This document shows, piece by piece, positions 1-8,725 of a DNA stretch of 64,000 nt. The stretch lies in contig CANQOO010000003.1 in assembly GCA_947625515.1 (NCBI GenBank), forward strand, positions 1 through 64,000, given 5' to 3'. The stretch comes from an uncultured Clostridia bacterium (GTDB lineage Bacteria > Bacillota > Clostridia > Christensenellales > UBA1242). The notes under the pieces were generated by a model. The model did not search any database and had not been told where the DNA came from. It saw only the letters and a list, made by a program, of their open reading frames with translations. Each line of letters begins with the position of its first letter. Position 1 is the stretch's first letter. Made by a program: the position numbers and the translations under genes.

Positions 1-65
1 GCTATGAGCTCCCTGACAAGATAACTTGCAAAGTTCTTATCTTACACTGTTGATTGTAAAAAAAC

Positions 66-94
66 GCAGAGATTTCCATCTCTGCTTTTTTTTA
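66..94. terminator. Bidirectional intrinsic terminator
   Basis: An 8-bp perfect stem (GCAGAGAT / ATCTCTGC) with a TTCC loop is followed by a T-run on the plus strand and flanked by an A-run on the other side, so it can end transcripts from either direction. It would terminate the minus-strand secreted protein gene and whatever plus-strand gene enters from the left. Bases 1-53 contain short open frames that could be the tail of such a gene, but nothing identifiable. Confidence 0.8.
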
Positions 95-231
95 TTTGTT
101 TTTTTACATTTCACAAGTTCCTTGTTTGTTTTTTTTGTGTTTTTTTATGTTTGTTTTAAAAAACAGCCAAAAATGACTATTTTTTGATTTACTTTTATTT
201 TGTTTTTTCGATTTTGTTTGGTGTTTAAAAT

Positions 232-2016
232 TTATGCTGCCAAACTTTTTGCAACTGCTGTGAGGTTGAGGTGAAGGGCAGGGCGAACAGCCAAGGAAGC
301 ACTAACATAGAAACCGTCCTTGCGGCTGCCGCCTGGATATAGACCACACGCACGATAAACACATTCGTAGTAGCTGCCCGAACGTAGCCAAAATTCTTCG
401 ATAGTGATATCTCTGTTTTTATTGCCCACATTTCCATTTACGCTAGTTTTGCCAAGGGATCTTTGAGCGTCTGAGGTCTTCCAGATTCCGTTGGAAGAAT
501 TTTGGAAACCAGTTTCAGATAGAGATGGAAGCCAAAGGTAATCGTTTTTCCATGCATCATTGCCCTCTTTGCCAGCATAATTGAATTGTCCATTATTGTC
601 AAAATTTGTGTCCGGAACTTGTTCCTTATTGTTTGCCCAGTTTTCATTTGGGAGGTCATAATTGCAGTCACTAACTTGTGTTTTCGCACTCTGTCCGCTT
701 TCCTGCCATGAAATGTGTTCTGGAGTAACTAAATATTCTGTCAGTCCAAATTTTTCCATTGTGAAAAGTGCAAATACATTACTTTCGCTTTGCATTGCTG
801 TTTGTTTTGCTGTGGCTGAGGTCGCGTAGTCACCTCCGTTGTTAAGGGTTACTGCACTCATGTATGACATTCCGTACATGGTGGCTGGATATGGCTCTGT
901 TACACTTCCAGGAGTCCAACTTGCAGACCAATCGCTATACAGTGCACCATCTAAGAAGCCATAATAATCGCCTTCATCCGCTGCTCGTCCTGCCCAGGCG
1001 TCTTGCTGATTGTCCGCAAGCCAGAGGGTGAGGATGTCGTTTTCTTGGTCGTCTTGAGAAAGATAGACTGGCGTCCAAAAAAGTCCGCCAAGTTCAATGA
1101 GTATTTCTGCATCGTAACTATTTGCAGAGACGGAATAATCGGTGTTAGAATAATCGGAGTTTTCCAATGCAGAATAATTTGCATTTGCATATGAATAGTT
1201 GCTTGCACTTGCGGCAGTCACTTTGTTGTAGTTTTGCAGAATTTGTGCTGAGGTTAGTTTTTGTTTTGCAAGATTGTCAATCGTCGTCATGTTTGAAAAA
1301 TTGACGTTTGCATTGCCGGAAATTTGTTGGAGAATTTTGTTGACACTATATGCATCAAATTCTTTGGAGGATGTATCAAACAGTTCATCAGCAGGTCGTT
1401 CCGCCAAACTGTCGAGGAAAATGGTGCATTCGCCGGTGCCTGTGGCATTTCTGATTGGGTTGATTAATGAGATTCGGATGCCAATGTCCAGCACCGATTT
1501 TTCATTGCCTTGCGGGGTGACATATAGGTTGGAAAGTGCTGCCCTTGTGCAGTGATATTGTGCCGTTGTCCCGTCAGTTGTGGTGCGGGTGGAGGAAGAA
1601 TATCTCACCTGCAAGTTGGAGGCTGTGTCAAACCCAGTCAGTTGCAATTTGACGCCGAAGCCGTCGGCGTCGCTGAGGTTTTTGATTGTGTAGTGAAACT
1701 CAACATATGCGTCCGGAGTTTTGAGGGTGATGTCTGGCGTTTCCTTAAACTTCTGCTCAGTGCCAGTCGGTTCTCCGCCAGAAAATGTTAGGTCTTCACC
1801 AAGGCTTGACGGTTGACCGGAGGCAGTGCCGTCGCCATTGCCCACAACATATTCGCCAGAAATTATTGCATGCACATTGCGGGCGGTGTAGGTGACATTA
1901 AATGATGCGTTCACATTTCCGCTAAGAGCTGCCCATGTTATGCCGGCCGATGCTCCAACAACGAAAAGAGAAAGTGCTAACAAGCCCACCATTTTCCAAA
2001 TTTTTTTCTTTTTCAT
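232..2016 (-). CDS. Secreted protein with C-terminal WLRS...VRPALHL domain (paralog A)
   Basis: A 594-residue predicted exported protein. Residues 1 to about 30 form a signal peptide: a KKKK start, a hydrophobic core, then an Ala-rich end near TWAAL. About 200 residues unique to this copy follow. From about residue 225 to the end it aligns with paralog B at 13462-14711: shared blocks include GGLxWTPVYLS, SWQExGQSAK, WLPSLSETG, WLRS and VRPALHLNLT. The tail resembles the DUF6273/C-type-lectin-like tails common in gut Firmicutes; this is from memory, not a search. A Tyr/Ser/Asn-rich stretch lies mid-protein. No sortase motif or lipobox is visible. The start is fixed by a strong SD (GGAGGG) 4 nt upstream. 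Its promoter spacer contains ten C, so expression may switch. Function unknown; surface or secreted role inferred. Confidence 0.75.
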   Translation of the reverse strand: MKKKKIWKMVGLLALSLFVVGASAGITWAALSGNVNASFNVTYTARNVHAIISGEYVVGNGDGTASGQPSSLGEDLTFSGGEPTGTEQKFKETPDITLKTPDAYVEFHYTIKNLSDADGFGVKLQLTGFDTASNLQVRYSSSTRTTTDGTTAQYHCTRAALSNLYVTPQGNEKSVLDIGIRISLINPIRNATGTGECTIFLDSLAERPADELFDTSSKEFDAYSVNKILQQISGNANVNFSNMTTIDNLAKQKLTSAQILQNYNKVTAASASNYSYANANYSALENSDYSNTDYSVSANSYDAEILIELGGLFWTPVYLSQDDQENDILTLWLADNQQDAWAGRAADEGDYYGFLDGALYSDWSASWTPGSVTEPYPATMYGMSYMSAVTLNNGGDYATSATAKQTAMQSESNVFALFTMEKFGLTEYLVTPEHISWQESGQSAKTQVSDCNYDLPNENWANNKEQVPDTNFDNNGQFNYAGKEGNDAWKNDYLWLPSLSETGFQNSSNGIWKTSDAQRSLGKTSVNGNVGNKNRDITIEEFWLRSGSYYECVYRACGLYPGGSRKDGFYVSASLAVRPALHLNLTAVAKSLAA

Positions 2017-2124
2017 GTTCCCTCCAAATGCTTGCGTTTAAGGTTATCCACAATAGTATGAGAATTTTTCTTCGAAAAAAAATAATGAAATTGATTCTAT
2101 ATATTATTGGATACTATATCAAGT

Positions 2125-2155
2125 AGTATAGTTCGGGGGGGGGGCTTTTTGTCAA
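2125..2155 (-). promoter_or_regulatory. Promoter of paralog A with poly-C spacer
   Basis: Read on the minus strand, a perfect -35 TTGACA (2150-2155) and a -10 TATACT (2125-2130) are separated by 19 bp: AAAAG, ten C, GAAC. Optimal spacing is about 17 bp, so loss of one or two C would be expected to strengthen the promoter. The layout matches the poly-G spacer of Neisseria porA, a known phase-variable promoter. Transcription would start near 2118, about 100 nt before the start codon at 2016. Confidence 0.75.
2135..2144. repeat. Homopolymer G10/C10 in promoter spacer
   Basis: Ten consecutive G on the plus strand in otherwise very AT-rich DNA. It lies wholly between the -35 and -10 boxes of the secreted paralog A. 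Such tracts slip during replication and are rare in AT-rich genomes unless selected. Confidence 0.9.
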
Positions 2156-2325
2156 ACATTTCTTAAAAGTTTTTAAAAAAAATTAAAATTTTCCACATTT
2201 TTAAGCTAAATTTTCATATTTTTGCCAAATTGGCAAAATTTAAAAACAAATTTGCTCAAATTTTAAGCGGGGCGTCTTTAAAAGACGTTATAAAAATTTT
2301 TCATGGATACAACGCGATTTTTAAT

Positions 2326-2487
2326 CTAATTGAATATATCAAATTAAAATATATCAAATTGAGTATTCAAATTGAATAAATATTTAAATTGAATATATCA
2401 AATTGAGTAAATATTTAAAATATATCAAATAGAATAAATATTTAAATTGAATAAATCAAAATTAAAATATATCAAATTAAATACATA
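2326..2487. repeat. AT-rich degenerate tandem repeats
   Basis: About 160 bp of alternating elements resembling AATATATCAAATTGA and AAATATTTAAATTGAAT, almost free of G and C, lying just downstream of the penicillin-binding protein stop codon. No gene is visible between 2017 and 2487. The rest of this gap holds the paralog A promoter and AT-rich sequence. Confidence 0.7.
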
Positions 2488-4806
2488 TTATATATACCAC
2501 TTGTCCTTAGTGTGGGGTGCGGTGCTGCCGCGTTTGAGGTGAAATTCTTGCGAGGAGATGAGAGAGGTTGCGTCGCCGGTTGCTTCACCGAGGGCGGAAT
2601 AGGTGGCCGTGATGGAAAGTTCGCATTCGTCCGTCGTGAAAGGCAGGCGGAGGGTCACTTCGCCGGAACGCCCCGAAATTGTCTGATAAGGCGTGCCGTC
2701 CCTGAAAATTTGATATGTCAGGTGTTTTTGTGCGGTCATTTGCAACACAACTTGTCCGTCTTCCACCTTTGCAGTGGCGTCAATTTTGGGTTTCTCGGAA
2801 AAATTGGCGGAAATATCCCGCGGGAGGTTGAAGCGAGAAAACAAAGCCGTCTTTGTGAAGCGCTCGGGGGCATATGGGCTGGCAAGCACTAGGCGGTGAT
2901 TTTCTTCGAGTTCCAGCGTGTCAATTTTTGCCTGCTCTACGGACGAAGGCACGTCAAAAGTGGTTTTTTCATACTCCTGTGCGCTGACATATGCCCGCAC
3001 AACTTCTGTCGGCTGGTTGCCGCCCGCGATTTTCATTGGCTGATTATCCAGCCGTCCAAACCAAACGCCAATCACTTCCTCAGGCGTGAACGAGATGTTG
3101 TAGGCGTCGGTGTTGCCGCTGGTGTTTTTCTTCCCGACTGTGCCAGTCTTGGACGCAATTTCGGTGCTTTTGATGTCAGAAAGGCGACGGGACGTCCCAC
3201 TTTTTGCCGTCTCTTGCAGGATGGCTGTCATAAGATATGCCCCGTCCTCGCGAAGCACAATGTTTTCGCTGCTTTTATGAACATACACCAGCTTGTCCTC
3301 GCTGTCGGTGATGTATTGCACAAATTTTGGCTCACTGAAAACGCCCTTGTTTGGGAAAATTGTGTATGCCGCAGCCAAATCTTTCAGGTTGACGCCATAT
3401 GTCATTCCGCCAAGGGCGAGGGCATAACTGTCGTCCTGCTCATCAAAAGAGATGCCGGCTTTTTCGGCATATTGCTTGCCGGTGTCAATGCCAATGTATG
3501 ACAAAACCTTTATCGCCGGAATGTTGACCGAATTTTTGACCGCATCAGTCACGGACATGTAGCCGCCATATTTTTTGTTCACGTTGGATGGAGAATAGCC
3601 GCCGATTGTGATTTTTTCGTCCAAAATTTGCGTGTCGGGACTGATGACGCCCTCGTTGAGGGCCGGGGCATACACCAAAATTGGCTTCAAGCAGGACGCA
3701 GGCTGGCGGCGACAATCCATCAGCTTGAAATTGGAGTTGCCAAGATATGCCGTCACGGCGTGTTTCTCACTGTCAATCACAATGGCTGCGGAGTCAAACT
3801 CGCCATCCTGTGCGGCGTTTTGCATGGCGTGTAAAAGGGCTGCCTGCTTGTCCGGATTTTGATATGTGTGAATGTGAAAGCCTTGCATAGCAATTTGCTT
3901 TGCCGAAAGTCCCAAAATTTTTGCCGCTTCATCAATGGCACTTTGGGAATAGGAATTCAGTTTTTCGCCCGCCTCTTTGTTTTGAATGTCCAGCTGAATG
4001 GGCTGATTTTGTGCCTGAATTTTCTCGTCGTCAGTGATGTAGCCGTCCTTTTGCATCTCGGAAAGCACCAAGTTGCGACGCTCCTCGCTTTTTTTAGGGT
4101 GAAGAATGGGGGAATATTTTGTCGGCGACTTAATCAGCCCCGCAAGCGTGGCACTTTCTGCAAGCGAAAGTTTGCTGGCGGGCTTGTTGAAATAATATTG
4201 CGACGCACTTTCAAGGCCATAGCAGTTGTTCCCGAAAAAGATTATGTTTAAATAACTTTCTAAAATCTCTTCCTTGGAAAAACGCTTTTCAAGTTTTTTT
4301 GTCAATGCCACCTCTTTCAGTTTGCGTTCGAACGTTTTTTCATTTGATAGATGAGTGTTTTTGATAAGTTGTTGGCTGATTGTAGATGCCCCCTCTCGCA
4401 GTGAGTGCGTTTTGATGTTTTTCAGCATTGCACCCGCCATGCGTTTGTAGTTCAGCCCGTGATGAGTGTAAAATTCTTTGTCCTCAATCGACAAAAACGC
4501 TTCTTGAGTGTAGGCGGGCAACTCGTCAAGCGAGCAAAACCCGGAAAACTGATTAATGTCCTCAATCGGCTGATTGGAAATGTCAAACACCTGGACCGGC
4601 ATTGCTTGATTTGTCAGGGCCTCGGCCCGGAGTGGGATGGACTGAAACCTTAGCAAGTTCAATCCCACGTAGGCTCCGCAGAAAACAACCCCAAAAGTGC
4701 CGACCAAAAGCAGAGAAAAAAGACAAATTTTGACAATTTTCTTCATTTTTTTATTATGTGCGACAAATTGACAAAAATTCAGCCACACGCTTGCTTTTGT
4801 TGGCAT
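2488..4806 (-). CDS. Class A penicillin-binding protein (transglycosylase/transpeptidase)
   Basis: Bifunctional peptidoglycan synthase anchored in the membrane by one N-terminal segment (about residues 25-48). The GT51 domain is recognisable from SIEDKEFYTHHG (catalytic Glu near 108), EGASTISQQL and the ESYLN block. The transpeptidase has its three motifs: SCLK (Ser371), SVN (426-428) and KTG (553-555). Length (772 aa) is normal for PBP1a/2c types. The start is uncertain: the ATG at 4806 has no clear SD, and the Met at 4746 (MKKIVK) gives a more typical N-terminus. It is divergent from miaB, with the two starts only 20 bp apart. Not part of the ddl-mur cluster at 15.6-22 kb. Confidence 0.9.
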   Translation of the reverse strand: MPTKASVWLNFCQFVAHNKKMKKIVKICLFSLLLVGTFGVVFCGAYVGLNLLRFQSIPLRAEALTNQAMPVQVFDISNQPIEDINQFSGFCSLDELPAYTQEAFLSIEDKEFYTHHGLNYKRMAGAMLKNIKTHSLREGASTISQQLIKNTHLSNEKTFERKLKEVALTKKLEKRFSKEEILESYLNIIFFGNNCYGLESASQYYFNKPASKLSLAESATLAGLIKSPTKYSPILHPKKSEERRNLVLSEMQKDGYITDDEKIQAQNQPIQLDIQNKEAGEKLNSYSQSAIDEAAKILGLSAKQIAMQGFHIHTYQNPDKQAALLHAMQNAAQDGEFDSAAIVIDSEKHAVTAYLGNSNFKLMDCRRQPASCLKPILVYAPALNEGVISPDTQILDEKITIGGYSPSNVNKKYGGYMSVTDAVKNSVNIPAIKVLSYIGIDTGKQYAEKAGISFDEQDDSYALALGGMTYGVNLKDLAAAYTIFPNKGVFSEPKFVQYITDSEDKLVYVHKSSENIVLREDGAYLMTAILQETAKSGTSRRLSDIKSTEIASKTGTVGKKNTSGNTDAYNISFTPEEVIGVWFGRLDNQPMKIAGGNQPTEVVRAYVSAQEYEKTTFDVPSSVEQAKIDTLELEENHRLVLASPYAPERFTKTALFSRFNLPRDISANFSEKPKIDATAKVEDGQVVLQMTAQKHLTYQIFRDGTPYQTISGRSGEVTLRLPFTTDECELSITATYSALGEATGDATSLISSQEFHLKRGSTAPHTKDKWYI

Positions 4807-4820
4807 TTTTTTGATATAAT
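4791..4820 (+). promoter_or_regulatory. miaB promoter, leaderless arrangement
   Basis: TTGCTT, 18 bp, TATAAT, with an extended TGA element directly before the -10. Only 6 nt separate the -10 from the ATG of miaB, so the predicted transcription start is the A of the start codon. Confidence 0.65.
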
Positions 4821-4826
4821 TCTTTC

Positions 4827-5951
4827 ATGAAATATTATATCGTCACATATGGATGCCAAATGAACGTTCACGAAAGTGAAAAATTGGCGGCAATTTGCGA
4901 AAAGATGGGCTATTCTCTTGCCGACAATCGAGAGGATGCCGACCTTATCATTTTCAACACCTGTGCCATCCGCGAGGGGGCGGAGGACCGCGTTTTTGGC
5001 AATGTGGGGGCACTGAAAAAGTTGAAGAAAAACAAGCCTTCGCTTATCATTGCGGTGTGCGGCTGCTCCACACAGAAAGAAAGCACGGCAAATTACATAA
5101 TGAACACCTTCCCGTTCGTGGACATCGTGATTGGCACTTTCAATATGCCAAATTTTGAGGCATATGTCAACGCCGTCAAAACTGGCAGGCAGATGGAAAT
5201 TTTGGAAGAGGGAGAAATTGACGAGGAGCATTCCTACAAGCGAACCAGCGGTGAAAATGCTTGGGTGAACATCATGCAAGGGTGCAACAATTTCTGCACC
5301 TATTGCATTGTGCCATATGTCCGCGGTCGCGAGAAGAGCCGCAGCGAAGAAAACATCTTGAAAGAAATCAAAGAGATTGTGGCAGAGGGGAAATATAAAA
5401 AAATCACCCTGCTTGGGCAGAATGTGAATTCTTATGGCAAAGACCTTTCGCCGCAAATCAGTTTTGCACAACTTCTGCGAGATATTTGTGCCGTGCCGGG
5501 CGACTTTCAGGTGACCTTCATGACGTCGCATCCAAAAGATTTGACGGGCGAGCTTATTGACACCATGGCAAGCGAAGAGAAAATCTTGAAAGAAATTCAC
5601 CTTCCGGCTCAAAGCGGCAACGATCGAATTTTGGCACTGATGAACAGACGCTACACGCGGGCAAGATATCTGTCCATCATCCAGAAAATTCGCGAAAAGA
5701 TGCCAAATGCACGCATCACAAGTGACTTCATTGTTGGCTTCCCGACTGAAACGGAAGAAGAATTTCAGGACACCATGAGCCTTGTGCAAGAGGTGCAGTT
5801 TGACGGCATTTTTGCGTTTATGTATTCTCCGCGTGAAGGCACGGTGGCAAGCAAAATGGACGGGCAAATTCCGGAAGAAGTCAAAAACAGACGCGTCAAT
5901 CAGCTTTTGGAACTGGAAAAGGAAATTCAGAAAAAGAAAAAACTTGGCTAA
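4827..5951 (+). CDS. miaB: tRNA-2-methylthio-N6-isopentenyladenosine synthase MiaB, TRAM-less
   Basis: Radical SAM methylthiotransferase that adds the 2-methylthio group to i6A37 of tRNA. The N-terminal UPF0004 domain carries the three cluster cysteines (C10, C46, C80). The radical SAM motif is GCNNFCTYC (C153, C157, C160). At 374 residues it is shorter than the usual 430-510: it stops after the EKEIQKKKKLG helix, where a C-terminal TRAM RNA-binding domain normally follows. The next gene, mutS, starts 17 nt later, so no TRAM sequence lies downstream. The substrate-making enzyme MiaA is encoded at 10927-11832. No SD is present; the ATG lies at the predicted mRNA 5' end. Confidence 0.93.
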   Translation: MKYYIVTYGCQMNVHESEKLAAICEKMGYSLADNREDADLIIFNTCAIREGAEDRVFGNVGALKKLKKNKPSLIIAVCGCSTQKESTANYIMNTFPFVDIVIGTFNMPNFEAYVNAVKTGRQMEILEEGEIDEEHSYKRTSGENAWVNIMQGCNNFCTYCIVPYVRGREKSRSEENILKEIKEIVAEGKYKKITLLGQNVNSYGKDLSPQISFAQLLRDICAVPGDFQVTFMTSHPKDLTGELIDTMASEEKILKEIHLPAQSGNDRILALMNRRYTRARYLSIIQKIREKMPNARITSDFIVGFPTETEEEFQDTMSLVQEVQFDGIFAFMYSPREGTVASKMDGQIPEEVKNRRVNQLLELEKEIQKKKKLG

Positions 5952-5968
5952 CTGAAAAGGAGCAAAAG

Positions 5969-8593
5969 ATGGAAGAAAAGGTTGGAAAAATTGTTGACCC
6001 ATCCCCAATGATGAAGCAATATCTTGAAATTAAAGAGCAATATCGCGATTGCGTCCTGTTTTATCGGCTGGGAGATTTTTATGAACTTTTCTATGAGGAT
6101 GCCATTGAAATTTCGCAGGTGCTGGACTTGACTCTCACCGGAAAAAACTGCGGGCAAGAAGAGCGGGCTCCAATGTGCGGGGTGCCTTATCACGCAGCGG
6201 ACAGTTATATTGCAAAACTTGTGGCTATGGGATATAAGGTGGCCATTTGCGAGCAGCTTGCCGAGCCAACAAAAGGGCAGAAAACTGTGCCAAGAGATGT
6301 TGTGCGGGTTATCACCGCCGGCACCGTGACAGATGACAGCATGCTGAGCGAAAGCAAAAACAACTTCATTATGTGCGTGTTTTTGGACGGGCAAAAACTT
6401 TCGGCGGCATATTGCGACATCACCACTGGGGAAATGAATTTGTGCCATTTTGAGGATGCACTGGAAAGCAACCTTTCAGACCTATTAAATCGCATCACCC
6501 CGGCGGAGGTGATTGGAAATTCTGCGGCGAAGCAGTTTTATAACTCTCTTGCCGTGCTGCGTCTTGGCGTCTATCCAAAATTTGAGGAGATTTTGGACGT
6601 GTATTTTGCTCGCGATAAGGCGAAGGAAAATGTTGAGAAACAATTTGGGCAGAACGCGGTGAATATTTTTGAACTTTCCTCCAACAAACAAGACGTTCCT
6701 GCTGTCGGCGGGCTGATGCAATATCTTTTTGACACGCAAAAGCGAAGTTTGCAGAATATTGTCAAAATCACCAGGGTGAAAAATGACCAATATATGGTCA
6801 TCGACAGCAACACACGCCGCAATTTGGAACTTGTGGAAAGCATTCGCGAGCGAAAGAAATATGGCTCGCTTTTGTGGCTTATGGACAACACAAAAACAAG
6901 CATGGGTGCAAGAAAATTCCGTAACATGTTTGACCAGCCGCTGCAAGACCCAGTGCAAATCAATGCACGTCTGGATGCGGTGGAGGAACTTTCAAAAAAT
7001 CTGATTTTGCGTGACAGGTTGGCGGAAAGTTTGTCGGGCGTGAGGGATGTTGAGAGAATTTGCGGCAAAATTGCTTACAGTTCTGCCACGCCGGCTGACC
7101 TTACGGGGCTGAAAATGTCGCTGCAAGAAATTCCTCATCTTCACGAGGCTCTGCAAAATGTGAAGTCAAAACAACTGAAAGAGATTTTTGATGGGCTGGT
7201 GGCTTTTCCGGAGATTGTTGAGCTTTTGGACAAGGCAATCATCTCTGACACCTCTTCAAAAGAAAAAGAAGGGAAATTCATTCGAAACGGCTTCAACGAG
7301 GATTTGGACAATCTTCGCAACGCAAATCAAATTGCCGAGAAGGAATATCAAAAACTTGAAGAGTTTGAGCGTCAGGACACGGGCATCAAAAATCTTAAAA
7401 TCAAAATGAACAACGTCTTTGGGCTTTTCATTGAGGTGCCGGCTGGGCAAAAAGACCTTGTCCCGCTGCGATACACAAGAAAGCAGACTGTTGCGAACGC
7501 CGAGCGATACACAACGCCAGACCTTAAAGCCATTGAAAACAAACTTTTTGGCAGCGAAGAAGAAGCTGCCAAGTTGGAAGAAAAACTTTACAAAATGATG
7601 CTCGATTTTCTGTGCCAACACATTGCTGCGTTTGCGGATGTGGCAAAGGTGATGGCAAATTTGGACGCTCTGCTCTCGCTGGCGTTAACGGCGGTGAAAT
7701 ATAACTTCTGCAAGCCGCAAATTTCAAAAAACATCAAGTGCATTGACATTCGCGGCGGCAGACATCCGATTGTCGAAAAATTTGCCAAGGAAGGGGCATT
7801 CATTGCAAATGACACGCTTTTGGACGATAAAGAAAATCAAATGATGATCATCACCGGGCCAAACATGGCGGGCAAAAGCACATATATGCGGCAAGTTGCC
7901 ATCATCACATTCCTTGCCCACATCGGCAGTTTTGTGCCTGCAACAAGTGCCAGCATTTCCTTGACCGACCGCATCTTCACCCGCGTTGGGGCGAGTGACG
8001 ACTTGGCGTTTGGGCAAAGCACTTTCATGGTGGAAATGAGCGAGGTGGCAAACATTTTGGCAAATGCAACCGACAGAAGTCTGGTGGTGCTGGACGAAAT
8101 TGGCCGCGGCACATCAACATTTGACGGGCTTTCCATTGCGTGGGCGGTGGTGGAATATATTTTGAAAAATCTTAACTGCAAAACACTTTTCGCCACGCAC
8201 TATCACGAACTTGCAACCCTTGAAGGAGTGCTGCCGGGCGTTAAAAATTTCAAAATCACCGTTCGCGAAACTGCGGACAGCGTGGTGTTTTTGCGTAAAA
8301 TTGTGCGGGGTGCCGCCAACAAAAGTTTTGGCATTGAGGTGGCAAAACTTGCAGGCGTGCCGGACAACGTGATTGAGCGGGCAAGGGAGATTTCGCTTAA
8401 TCTTGAAAAGGTGAACGCACGCCTTGACATGAACATTTTTGGCGAGGATGAAGAGCGTCGTAACCTTGAAAAAAACAACAAAAAAGGTCAACAAATTCTT
8501 TCCATTTTGAAGGATCTGAACATCAATCGCATCAGCCCGATGGAAAGTTTTGAGATTTTGAATGATTTGATTGAGCGGGCAAATAAAAATTAA
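5969..8593 (+). CDS. mutS: DNA mismatch repair protein MutS
   Basis: Mismatch-recognition ATPase, 874 aa, full length. The N-terminal mismatch-binding domain includes the YRLGDFYELF motif with the Phe that stacks on mispaired bases. The C-terminal ATPase has Walker A GPNMAGKST, the VVLDEIGRGTSTFDG Walker B/signature block and the FATHYHEL switch. A good SD (AAAAGGAG) precedes the ATG. It follows miaB after 17 nt and is followed by mutL, forming the usual Firmicutes miaB-mutS-mutL-miaA operon. Confidence 0.97.
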   Translation: MEEKVGKIVDPSPMMKQYLEIKEQYRDCVLFYRLGDFYELFYEDAIEISQVLDLTLTGKNCGQEERAPMCGVPYHAADSYIAKLVAMGYKVAICEQLAEPTKGQKTVPRDVVRVITAGTVTDDSMLSESKNNFIMCVFLDGQKLSAAYCDITTGEMNLCHFEDALESNLSDLLNRITPAEVIGNSAAKQFYNSLAVLRLGVYPKFEEILDVYFARDKAKENVEKQFGQNAVNIFELSSNKQDVPAVGGLMQYLFDTQKRSLQNIVKITRVKNDQYMVIDSNTRRNLELVESIRERKKYGSLLWLMDNTKTSMGARKFRNMFDQPLQDPVQINARLDAVEELSKNLILRDRLAESLSGVRDVERICGKIAYSSATPADLTGLKMSLQEIPHLHEALQNVKSKQLKEIFDGLVAFPEIVELLDKAIISDTSSKEKEGKFIRNGFNEDLDNLRNANQIAEKEYQKLEEFERQDTGIKNLKIKMNNVFGLFIEVPAGQKDLVPLRYTRKQTVANAERYTTPDLKAIENKLFGSEEEAAKLEEKLYKMMLDFLCQHIAAFADVAKVMANLDALLSLALTAVKYNFCKPQISKNIKCIDIRGGRHPIVEKFAKEGAFIANDTLLDDKENQMMIITGPNMAGKSTYMRQVAIITFLAHIGSFVPATSASISLTDRIFTRVGASDDLAFGQSTFMVEMSEVANILANATDRSLVVLDEIGRGTSTFDGLSIAWAVVEYILKNLNCKTLFATHYHELATLEGVLPGVKNFKITVRETADSVVFLRKIVRGAANKSFGIEVAKLAGVPDNVIERAREISLNLEKVNARLDMNIFGEDEERRNLEKNNKKGQQILSILKDLNINRISPMESFEILNDLIERANKN

Positions 8594-8725
8594 ATTTGCA
8601 ATAATCGGAACGAAAACAAAAAGAAAATTTTTTATTTTAAAATGACAATTTAAAAATTAAAATTTCAAAAAAACGCGAAAAATGCGGCAAAAATGCAAAA
8701 ATTTGCTTAAAAGGAAGATGATTTT

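Noticed and set aside
232..420. A complete diversity-generating retroelement
   Set aside because: No reverse transcriptase, accessory gene or template repeat could be found in the window; only the target-like tail is suggestive.
5940..5970. A frameshift hiding the MiaB TRAM domain
   Set aside because: The 17 nt before mutS cannot encode it and no TRAM-like sequence exists in other frames downstream; the domain is truly absent.
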